Source of the DNA: Microbotryomycetes sp. JL201 | Lineage: Eukaryota; Basidiomycota; Microbotryomycetes | Length of the DNA: 64,000 bases | Direction of reading: 5' to 3' | Assembly: GCA_033819885.1 (NCBI GenBank) | Contig: JAQYUZ010000021.1 | Span: forward strand, 124,001 to 188,000 | Shown here: positions 12,185 through 21,601 of the stretch, in pieces | How the letters are laid out: every line of letters starts with the position of its first letter | Position numbering within the stretch: position 1 is the stretch's first letter | Notes under the pieces: generated by a model | The model's database searches: none | The model's input: only the letters and a program-made list of their open reading frames with translations | What the model was told of the DNA's origin: nothing | Program-made: the position numbers and the translations under genes

Positions 12185-13101
12185 TTACTTGAGGGTAGCG
12201 AACACCTTTGGTGCGGCGCACTCGTCAACGCAGTGCCTGTCAATCGAAAAGATCAGTACCGGTGGCGCGGGCGGCATCCTCGCCCGACTCACATCAGGTG
12301 GACTGTGGAAAGGCACAGCGTAAGGCAACAGCATCAGCAAACATATCCGTCACCAGACAATGGTTTGTGCAGCAGGGAGTCTTCCGTTCTTCCAGGTAGC
12401 GCGACGCTAAGAGGTCTTCTGGCTTCTGAAAGCGCTGAGACACACCATCCGCAATGACTTACACAACTCTTCGACGCAGGTCTCGCCCTCGATCTGTGTC
12501 TTGCCTGCAGAGATGCGCGCGGCGCACTCCTCGTAGTGGTGCTTGAAGGTCTTGCACTTGGTCTGCTCGCACTCTGCACGAGGAAAATTGCAATTTCGAA
12601 CGTGTCAGCATTGACAAGCTGCCTCGACGGCGCTCCGACGGCGCTGTCGCCTCTGTTTGAAGCTGGGTGCCAGACCCCGAGGACGCACCCTCCCGGATTC
12701 CTGGTGCAGTCTGCGCAACAAAGCGTAGTTATATGCAGGGCGAGACACAAGAAACTAGTCAGCACTCATTGTCGGGCCACAGTAACGGTATCTGGCCTGC
12801 AGTGGTCGCGGCGCGGCGCGCGCAGTGGCCAATCGGGACACGGCGCATTCGCCGCCGTGCGCACGACAACAGCTAGATGCGCAGCTAGCACCCTCAGGAA
12901 GGGCAAACTCACATCTTCAGGCTCCTCCTCTTCCTCCTCCTCCTCGTCGTCTGCGCCCTCGGCGGGTGCGTCGTCGTCGCCGCCATCGTTTGCGCCGGCA
13001 TCGTCTTGTGCGGCGTCCGCACCAGCGTCCTGCTGCTCTTCAGCGTAAACGCTGGGCAACACAGCCTCGAGCGCTGAACTGAAAAAGTCGGCGAGCGGCA
13101 T
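12185..13101 (-). CDS. QCR6: ubiquinol-cytochrome c reductase hinge protein, five exons with micro-exons
   Basis: Acidic hinge subunit of respiratory complex III at the intermembrane-space side, where cytochrome c docks. Exons on the minus strand: 12913-13101, 12689-12710 (22 nt), 12463-12573, 12293-12302 (10 nt) and 12185-12236. They sum to 384 nt, exactly 127 codons plus stop. The first exon gives MPLADFFSSALEAVLPSVYA and a long Asp/Glu run; the rest gives PGIREECEQTKCKTFKHHY, KTQIEGETCVEELFHLMHC and VDECAAPKVFATLK. Four cysteines sit where the family forms its disulfide-bonded helical hairpin. The 10-nt exon encodes only the FHL part of EELFHLMHC and is flanked by GTGAGT and CACAG borders, so it is well supported by both splice sites and conservation. 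Confidence 0.92.
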
Positions 13102-13206
13102 CGTGTGGGTGTAGGGAAAGTTAACTCGCGAAAGCGGACAATTCTTGAAGTTGACTTCAGCCGCGCCCGACAGCCCGTCCGGCAAAGACAACGCGGCTCA
13201 AGAAGC

Positions 13207-14870
13207 ATGGACGCAACAAACAGATCGTCTGATCCTTCCGGGACCGCACGCATCCAAAGTCGTCCGCGACCGGCCGTCTTTGCCTGGGCGACGAACGATG
13301 CCGCTGCGAAGCAATCTCGCGTTCTGATCATGGACGGCGGAATGGGCACAACGTTACAGGCGCCGCCGTTTGAGCTCGAACTTGGGTCTGCCCTTTGGAG
13401 GTGCGGTAAATCGTCGAAGCAGCTTTGACCGTTGAGCTGAGGCCTCTCTGGGATTGCGTCCCCAATCGATGACAGCTCCGAGCTGTTGACCACCCCCGAA
13501 GGTCGGCAAAAGTTGGTTGACCTGCACTCTACTTGGGTGAAGCACGGCGCACAATTGCTCGGCACCTGCACGTGAGTTTCATAAACCGTTGCTCCAGTCA
13601 TCTGCCTAATTGTCAAAGAGCAGATATCAATCCTCCCTTCCTATGTTTCTCCCTCCACAAGAGAAATATGAACAGACGGACATTGAGAAAGCGCAGCAAG
13701 TTATGCTGTCTGCATTGTCTCTTGCGAGCTCACCCTCGATCCCTCCCACTAAAGCCGCACCAGACCAGCAGCAAGGTCCAGCTCTCGCGTTATCACTCGG
13801 GCCATTCGGTGCTCAATGTCAACCCGGTCAAGAGTACGCTGGCCTGTATCCAGCGCCGTTTGGTTCAAAGCCAACGCCGTCAAACTTTGGGTTCTCGCCA
13901 CGAGCGGGCCAAGTAATTGAACCTCTACCTTTGGACGAGGTTCGCTTGACGAGCCTGATGCCACAGGGAGGCGGCGCATCTGCACCTCGAACTAGCGAGC
14001 AAGATCACCTGGCCGCGTGGCATTTGACTCGCCTTCGGCATTTTGCTGCCAGTGCAGACTGGTCCTCAATCGGCGTCATCGCCTTTGAGACGATCCCGAT
14101 TTTGACGGAATTGAAAGCAATTAGACAAGCCATGGTGGTGTTCAACGATGAGGAGCGAAGGAGAGGTCGGGACCTGGTGCCGTTCTACGTCTCGTTCGTG
14201 TTTCCTTTGGATGAACGAGGAGAGGCAAAGTTTCCTGATGCCGACATGCAAACGCTCGAACTGGACGAGCAATTATCCGAATTGATGACTTGGTGCTACG
14301 CGCCAGTCAGTGGACCTCGTCCGACGCAAGAGCGAGACTTGCCTGCAGGCGTCGGCATCAACTGTTCGAACCCGGATCACATTGGCCGTATCAGTGACGC
14401 CTTGAGTCGCGCACTTGATCAAATTCTACCGCGAGAATCAGAAGTCAAGCCGTGGCTGGTTGTATGTGAGTCGACGAAGCGTTTCCTGGACCTCTTGTTG
14501 TCGAACCGTCGCCTGACACGATGAACCGTCCGCTAGACCCCGATGGAGGCGCAGTCTACGATGGTGAGCCGTCCTTTCAACCCCAACCGCGAGCGCTTGA
14601 AAGCTTACACTGTCTCCCATCCGCACGCTCCCTTTTCGTCGTCCCGTTCGTGAAGCAGTCTTTACAAAGACGTGGTCAAACCCTTCGGGCATGGACGAGC
14701 AAACGTGGGCCGAAAAACTTGCCACAACTGTCAGTAAGGCTCTGACGTACCGTCGATCGAACGGCACCGATGACTTGTTCGGCGGAGTTGTTGCTGGAGG
14801 ATGTTGCAAAGCTGGACCGAGCTACATCAAGGCTTTGAGAAAGGTTTGCGAGGACAAAGGATTGTTGTAA
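13207..14870 (+). CDS. homocysteine S-methyltransferase
   Basis: Makes methionine from homocysteine using S-methylmethionine or SAM (yeast Mht1/Sam4 family). Exon 1 (13207-13400) contains VLIMDGGMGTTLQ, the family start motif, and splices to SSELLTTPEGRQKLVDLHS at 13476. Exon 3 runs from 13624 to 14465 and carries DWSSIGVIAFETIP and the zinc-ligand region GVGINCSNPDH. Short exons follow (YPDGGAVYD, then TKTWSNPSGMDEQTWAEKL). The C-terminus has GGVVAGGCCKAGPSYIKAL, supplying the paired zinc cysteines. A Pro/Gly/Gln-rich insertion of about 70 residues (QQGPALALSLGPFGAQC onward) sits in the middle of the barrel and is longer than in yeast. The first ATG of the frame gives about 40 extra residues before VLIMDGG, so a later start is possible. 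Confidence 0.9.
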
Positions 14871-15008
14871 ATGTTTCAACAATGTTGTTGCAATCACAGC
14901 GTGTCTCTTTCGCCGTCATACAAAAAGGAGCTCGACGGGACAAATGCCGCGGTGGGCCAAGCCATTGAGACTTGTTGTCGAACCTGATTGTGTATCACAC
15001 TTGGCGAG

Positions 15009-15706
15009 TTATGTCGGCATTTGAACCAGCAAAGCGTACTTCTTCCTCGAAGGTTGTAATGATGAGCATTGGCCATCATCGTCATGTGCACGGTCACCAT
15101 CGCCACCACCACCACCACTCGTCGTCCGGCCATCATGGCCATCACTCTCGACGCGACGACGATGACAACGACGACGACGATGACGACGACGAAAAAGGCG
15201 ACGGCACTGACGGACGTACCAAGGGGCGCAAACATCATCACCGGCACCATCACCATGGCCATCATCGTCGGTCGAGAGACGGCGATGAACGGAAGCGAAA
15301 CAAGGCGGAATTTGTCGAGCTTGGCTACTCGAGCAGGATGCAACAGATAGACAGGTGGAAAAGATTGGGTGCCAGACGAGCTGAAGAGGAGCAGAGAAAC
15401 GCGGTTGATCAAGCCGGCGAGACTGACGAAGACGAGGCAAGCGAGACCCGAGGTAATAGTCGGCCGTCGGACAGTGATACGGACGATGATATCGCGGGAA
15501 AGGGTGCACGGTCACCGCGAGACGATGGCAGCGACTTTGGGACAAACTCGAGCCATCCCGACGACGGCGATCGTAGAGCTGGGCGCAGCCGAGCTCGCGC
15601 AGCTGAGAATGACGACGACGATGAGGAAGAAACCGACACCGAGAGCAGCGATGACGGGGACGGTCGAGTACGAGGACGCGACAGTCATCGTATGCCCAGG
15701 CATTGA
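15009..15706 (+). CDS. His-, Asp- and Arg-rich low-complexity protein (hypothetical)
   Basis: Single uninterrupted frame of about 230 codons starting MSAFEPAKRTSSSK (an in-frame ATG also lies at 14972). The first third alternates histidine clusters (HHHHHSSSGHHGHHS, HHHRHHHHGHHRRS) with a run of eight or more Asp. The middle has a more ordinary stretch, FVELGYSSRMQQIDRWKRLG. The tail is acidic and Ser/Arg-rich. Histidine codons are mixed (CAC and CAT) and Asp runs use GAC and GAT, so it is not a pure DNA microsatellite. No known domain is recognised. Metal binding is a natural guess from composition but is not shown. The stop lies 16 bp from the convergent Ten1-like stop. The antisense frame looks hydrophobic only because His/Asp codons complement to Val/Met. 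Confidence 0.5.
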
Positions 15707-15722
15707 GCGCGTGACATGAATG

Positions 15723-16250
15723 CTATCGAGTGGCCTCGACGGCTCTGCGCCAATTAATCAAGTCCAATTCCTCACAATGTTGATACCAGACGCATTCGAC
15801 AAGCTTATTTCGTATGACCGGGGCTGGAGAGATGAGTGGCGCAGACACTTGAACTGGTGGCACAGACTGTAAAAAGGCCGATTTGTCAGAGCGTGCAACG
15901 TACAATACCTGTTCGTCTCACTATCGTGGAAGTGACGAGACCTATGACCATGACGACGTCTTTGACTTGGAATGGGGGAGCGCGAAGAGGCAGCAGAGCT
16001 GTGGCATTGCCATAACTCAAAATGACGGCTGCATCTTGATCTTGCAGCAGGGCCAGCTGACGATCAATGTCGATTCCTGTGACCCTGAGCGCGAGCACAG
16101 GCGTATCAGCTGCAGCGGGAATTCGCTACAGTGGCCTGCGCTCACCTGGCTACGAACCGGACTCTGTGAGGCTGTCGAGCAACGTCGAACGCTTCAATGT
16201 GCTTGACGAGGCACAATTCGGCCGATTGAATGCCAGATGAAGCCAGCTCG
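15723..16250 (-). CDS. TEN1: Ten1-like telomere-capping OB-fold protein, start not found
   Basis: Candidate smallest subunit of the CST complex. Three exons join cleanly: one ending IEAFDVARQPHRVRFVAR, spliced at GTGAGC to VTGIDIDRQLALLQDQD, then ATALLPLRAPPFQVKDVVMV, and a last exon SVPPVQVSAPLISPAP to CVWYQHCEELDLINWRR. The pattern of a KVRF-type strand, a hydrophobic second strand, a basic-loop/V-x-V-x-x-G strand and a C-terminal hydrophobic helix fits Ten1 OB-folds; RPA3-type OB proteins are the alternative. The length (about 150 residues) fits. The first exon opens after a stop near 16,277 and contains no ATG. The nearest minus-strand ATG upstream is at 16411, inside the divergent helicase gene. 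The 5' boundary given is therefore approximate. Confidence 0.45.
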
Positions 16251-16261
16251 GAGCTATGGGT

Positions 16262-16267
16262 CACGTG
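16262..16267. promoter_or_regulatory. CACGTG box
   Basis: In the short interval between the Ten1-like coding region and the helicase ATG, 70 bp upstream of the latter. Regulatory role inferred. Confidence 0.35.
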
Positions 16268-16336
16268 TTTGCCCGGTCAGGAGAGAATGAAAGAGAGCCA
16301 CGCTTGTTCGGCTCAGCTCGTCCGACCTGACGCCGG

Positions 16337-19300
16337 ATGGCCCGCAAGAAGGGCGTGCCAAACCCACGCAGGCTCAAGAAGCTCGAAAAGCAGGACGAGC
16401 TCGACAACCATGCGCGCGCCCAGCTTGAGCAGCTCGTCGCCGTCTCACAGGTGCCGCCGCAACCAATCTCACCTCCTCGCAACGCGCCATTGTCGCCGCA
16501 TGGCCCCACGTTCGCCTACTTTGGATCGAGCAGGGCAGCTTTGACGAGTGCACCTTTGCATCCGGGCGGTTGGAGGACTGCGCCGAGCAATGTGCCGCCG
16601 CCGCCGATGCCGCTCAGGCCGGCTCCAGCGCCAGGCAAGTTTCAAAGGTTTGCGCACGACACTAGTGCACTCGCTAACGTCGGCATCGACAGCCTCGTCA
16701 CAACTTCATCAAGTATTGCTCCCAAATGCGCAGCCGCCGAAGCAGCAGACTGAGCCTCGTGCACTGCGACAGCATTCCTCGCTGCAACCTCATCCTGGCG
16801 CGCAGCCTGGGTTCGAGCACCACCTCAAACCGCCAAAGTTGCCTCCCGGCTTGGACTTGTGGGCAGAGGTTTACGTACCCGCTTGGCTCAGGGACGTCAA
16901 CGATTCGCGACCGCTCTCAATCGTCAAACGCTCGCCACAGGAAGCCGCCTGGGTCCGTCACATATCTCCGGCTTGCACAAGAACATCATTCGCTGACTTG
17001 ATTCTCGATCAAAGATCAATTACGAATCTCTACTCGACTCATTGTGGCCGCGCCAGCTACATAGGCAACTGCTCGCGTTGGAATCTGTCCACCGGAGCAA
17101 AGTCAGCGCGTCTCTGATCAGGATAGAGCCGCCCGCGAGCGTCGCAACGGCGCGACCGAGCGCTCGAATCATTCCGCTCAAGCCTGGCCAGCCAAGGCCC
17201 GTCGATCCTAGCTTGTCAGAAACACCAGTCACCCCCCCAGCGCCTTTCTCGCTAGAGGACCAGCTTCGAACGAAGCTGCCAGAGTTGACGCCGGCGAATT
17301 ATGCGGCTTATTGGGTTCCGCTCCAGATGTGTGAACTGCAAGGTGAGTCCCCTTCCGTACGCATGAACAACGAGCTGACCACTCCCGCATCCGGCAGCAC
17401 GGATCAAGCAGCTGCAGCAAGCTCGCTTGTACAACGTGCCGATCCGTCGAGTTATCGACCGCCAAGCTCAACCAGGTGATCCGACCTTGTATATACTGCA
17501 GGCGAGGTCGATCAGAGAAGGTTGGCCGCCAGTCGACCTCGGCGACATGCTCGACCTACGGCAGTTGCGACCCGAAGCGCATCATTGGCAGGGTCTCTTG
17601 TTTGAAGCCTCAGTCTGGGGCATCAATCGCGCAAAGGGAGAAGTCATACTCAGATGCGACGCACTGATCAACTATGAAGAATCGATGCAGTTCAACATCG
17701 TCTGGAAAGTTCAAGGTGCGTCTCACATCTTTCGCGAGCCCAGCGACGGTGCGAACTGACTGCGCATGTCGCAAAGACCGGATATTCCTACATTGGCGCA
17801 GAGCGACGGAGACGCTTGACCTCGCACTCAACCCGACGGCTGCTGTTCCCAAGGCGCCGGATGGTACGGTCATCCCGTCCATTGTCGAAAAGTGGTTGTT
17901 TCCGCTGCCGACGGACGAGCGCCAAGATCAGGCCGGAGCGTTCGATAAGGACGTTCAGCTTGATCCTACACTCAATACTGAACAACAGGTGCGCATTAGG
18001 CATTGAGAATCCCCAATGGCACTTATCTGACTCTGGCTTGGTCCAGAACGCCGTTCAATCGATCTTGTGGGGCAAGCATGAAGTGCCTTTCCTGATCTCT
18101 GGTCCTCCTGGGACGGGCAAAACGAAAACTTTGGTCGAAGCCATTCTACAAATATTGAAAAGTCAGCGTTACGGCTGCTACGAATGCGAATTCAGACTTA
18201 CCTCTTGCTTCTCTCTTCAGAGCATCCTGAATGTCATGTACTTGTATGCGGTGCCTCGTCACCATCAGCGGACACCCTCGCCGTTCGACTGCGCCAGCAT
18301 CTGAACCCAACTGAAGTCCGTGACCACGCCTGCGAACAAGTTGACGTTGCGCTGACGTGCAGTCATGCAGATGTTCCGGTTAAATTCTCCATCTCGACCT
18401 TTCGCAGAAGTGCGAGGCGAGCTCTTACCTTATTGTCATGTCGAAAATGAAAGATTCATGCTTCCAGCCACCAAGTGAGTCACGCTCAATCTTCATTCGC
18501 ACAGAAATGAACATTTCCTTATTTGGCAGTGTACTTTTATCAAAGCGTGTTGTTGTATGTTCTACACTCGATGCGGCCTTGTTGCTCGACGCCCGCATCA
18601 GCAATCACGACCTTTCAATGCTTCAAGTCAACCTCCTCGGCACGATTCATCCTAGATCGCGGATCCCGCTTGCCCGACCTCACTTTTCACATTTGCTCGT
18701 CGACGAGGCGGCGCAAGCGACAGAACCTGATCTTGTATGCGCTCTATCAATCGTCGCCACCGACAGAGGCTTCTGCTCTCCGTGCCATGTCACAATCTGC
18801 GGCGACTCCAAGCAATTAGGCCCGATTATTGTTTCTCCAGAGGCAAGAGCTATCGGACTCGACTCGAGTCTGCTGGAACGTTTGGCGGAGCGAGAGGTGT
18901 ACCGTCGTCATCCGGTGGCAAGGAGGAACAGGGCCTCGAACCCGACCGCGACTTGGACGTTGGGCACACCATTTGTGGATCTCACAAAGAATTACAGGTC
19001 GGCTACGCCCATTCTTATGCTGCCTTCGACGCTTGTGAGCGGTTCGTAATCACACTGAGCCGGAGTTCATTATTAACAGAGCCATGGCGCCAATCGCAGT
19101 TCTACAACGAGACATTGGAACCATACGCACCTCGCTCGACTCACGAATCATCTCTTCATAAATGGTCTGGCTTGCCAAACCCAGGATTCCCAATTTTGTT
19201 CAGAGGTGTCGCCGGAGAAGACTTGCCTATCGACGAGGGTGCCTCATTCTACAACGAAGCAGAAGTTCATTTTGTCACTTCATACATTTTACAGCTGGTC

Positions 19301-20344
19301 GGGTCGTCGACTGCGCATGGGCCTTTGAAAGCGTCGGAGGTTTCCGTTATCAGTCCGTTCAGGGAACAAGTTTGGAGGATTCGTCTAGCGCTGAGGAGCA
19401 TGGGTTTGCATGACGTTGACGTTGGCAACGTCGAAGCTCTGCAAGGCGCTGAAAAGTGAGTGCCTACGATTGTCCATCTTGACCGAGAAGTACAGCTTAG
19501 CCTTGGCTCGGGTTGCAGTCGAGTTGTTATTATTTCGACAGTCAGGTCGACTCAATTGAGGTGGTTGCCCGCAGACAGGGTTCAAAGTCGAGGTCTGATA
19601 CACGAACCTAAACGTTTCAATGTGGCCATGACCCGCGCCAAGGAACTTTTGATCGTAGTCGGCAACCCAAACACTTTGACTGTCAGTCTTGGTGCCCTGT
19701 TTCTTTTAATTGTGCTACAGGAGCGCGAGCGTACGAGTCATTACTGACGCTGTCAAGACCGAATCTAGATTGATCCACATTGGTTGGCTTTCTACCATTT
19801 TTGCATACGCAACCAATGCTACGTTGGTGATCCAATCTCTCGCTCCGGCTCGACTCACCTCAATTCTTCGATACTTTCACGAGCAACCCGATCGAGTTCG
19901 ACATCGTCTAGAACCTCAAGTCGGTCATCTGCTGCTCGCAAGAGGGGTACAGGACATTCACAACCGAACGGATCTGCGAAGGGAGGAATGGGTTACTTTG
20001 ACGCTCAAGGGAAATACGTTGTTGGAGGTGATCCGAACGGAAAGCTTGATGGTGCACTCGAAAGTGCACATTCAAGCGAATCCCCGAGTCAGACAAACAG
20101 CGACGGAGATGAGGAAGGGCAGGACGACGAGGACGAGGATGAGGACGGAGGCACGGACGACGAGGACGGATTGGAGCCAACGACGGCTGGCGTGGAGGCA
20201 GTGTCAAAGTTGGAGCAGGCGTGGCATGCTGAGCATGGACACACCGTGCAAGGGCAGATGGGACAGGACCAGGACAAAGTCCAAATGAGGAGGGATTTTG
20301 ACATTCTGGTTGGCAGAATGATTGGCGCGACTTTTGAGGAGTAA
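16337..20344 (+). CDS. SDE3/MOV10-type superfamily 1 RNA helicase with acidic C-terminal tail
   Basis: Upf1-like RNA helicase of the SDE3/MOV10 branch, associated with RNA silencing in plants, animals and fungi. The N-terminus is MARKKGVPNPRRLKKLEKQD, then Pro-rich. The exon break at 16634/16693 needs a GC-AG intron (G|GCAAGT). The middle gives LDLWAEVYVPAWLRDV and the beta-barrel region. Helicase motifs are in order: I (ISGPPGTGKTKTLVEAI), II (LLVDEAAQATEPDLV), III (ICGDSKQLGPI), then LTKNYRSATPIL, SVISPFREQVWRIRLAL, VEALQGAE and VI (RFNVAMTRAKELLIVVG). After the helicase core comes FYHFCIRNQCYVGDP, a Ser/Arg stretch and a strongly acidic tail (EDEDEDGGTDDEDGL), ending GRMIGATFEE. Roughly a dozen introns; not all were phased. 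DEAAQA rather than DEAGQA is usual variation within the family. Confidence 0.88.
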
Positions 20345-20476
20345 TCGTTTTGACAGCATCGGTTCTTGAGCCCTATTGCAATTCGTTATGTCGCATTGTC
20401 GCCACAAGATGCCAACGGCACGTATTGCAACACGATAAGAACTGATTGATTATTCACAAACAGCAAGCACGGCAGA

Positions 20477-21345
20477 TCATGCTTGGAAGACCAAAGCCGT
20501 GTCTGATATTTTACCCGCAGAATCAAACATGACCCCTTCCTCGCGCAGCAGTCTCGCTTTCTTCTGCAGTTTTGTCTCTGGCTTGCCGGCTGAAGATGCG
20601 AGCTCGGAGTTGGGTGAGGTAGACCACTCGCCTTGAAAGCCACCCAATTCCAGTTTTGATGAAACGACTCTGTGACAAGGCACCTCTGGAGCGAATGGGT
20701 TCTCACGCAATGCGCCACCGACCGCTCTTGGACTGGAGCCAATCGCGTGTGCCAGCTCAGCATATGTCGTCACTTTTCCTGCCGGAACATTGTTGATCAA
20801 GTAGTCGTACACCTGCGTGCAAACCAGCGTGTCGGTACGTCTGTGTCTCTCTGTCTCGTTATTCGAAATGGGTCAACCCCCACCTTGAATTGGTGACTCG
20901 ACAACGGCTTGTTCGTCGTTGGCAGCTTGTAGCCAAGTCGACGGGTGCCCGTCGGGTACTGTAAGGTCGAGTCCGGATTGGCTGCCGTTCCGGTCGGTCT
21001 CATGTACGGTGTGGTGGCCATTCTCGGTCGCGTTGACGATTCAGACGCGACCGACGCGACGACGCGCGAAGATTCGGACCGACTGTCTGGCCCGTTGGCG
21101 TCTTGCTTGGGCTCGTACGGCCGGTACATTTCTTCAGCTGATGTTGGCATTGGCCAATCTCGGTCCTGCTGTACCGCGCGTTTCCAGTACGCGTTTCTCG
21201 CCTTGCAAGCTCGCTTCGCCGACGCCTTTGTGGGGCCATCCAAGATGACCGGACTGTACTCCCACAGGTGCGCTTGACTGGCCAACAAGGCTTTCTTGAC
21301 TGCTTCGGCCTTGCGCTTGTTGCGCTTTGGTTTCGTAGGCGCCAT
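20477..21345 (-). CDS. MGT1: methylated-DNA--protein-cysteine methyltransferase (MGMT)
   Basis: Suicidal repair protein that takes alkyl groups from O6-alkylguanine. Two exons joined by an intron ending just before VYDYLINNVPAGKVTTYAEL. The core has AHAIGSSPRAVGGALRENP, the active-site PCHRVV (Cys acceptor), LGGFQGEW and a C-terminal KKARLLREEGV helix. Exon 1 encodes an unusually long N-terminal extension of about 150 residues starting MAPTKPKRNKRKAEAVKKA, basic at first and then containing MYRPYEPKQDANGPDSRSE, with RRLGYKLPTTNKPLSSHQFK adjoining the core. The extension has no recognised domain; the basic start could serve nuclear import. It converges with the helicase gene, with 132 bp between stops. 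Confidence 0.9.
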
Positions 21346-21601
21346 GAACGGAACGCTGGCAGGCAGAAGCGAACCAAATTCGCTGCTTCAGATGATAATT
21401 ACGCGTCGCTCAGGCCACAATGCTTTTGAATGCCGCTCAGGTAGCTCTAACAAGCTCGTGTGCACCTGCAATGAACTAGGACAAGCCGAGGGATGTAGAT
21501 ATCAAAGAGATAATGCCAGCTCGCAGTGGCGCTCGCTGTTGTAAGTCCAAAAAAGATAGCGAGCATATGGCAGACAGCAACGTCAATATAGTCTTTATAT
21601 C

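Noticed and set aside
12015-12457. Overlapping plus-strand open frames
   Set aside because: They are antisense to the well-supported exons and introns of QCR6 and show no motif.
14894-15412. Minus-strand frame with long Val/Met/Ile hydrophobic runs, resembling a membrane protein
   Set aside because: It is the antisense of the plus-strand His and Asp codon runs; the hydrophobicity follows directly from complementing CAY and GAY codons.
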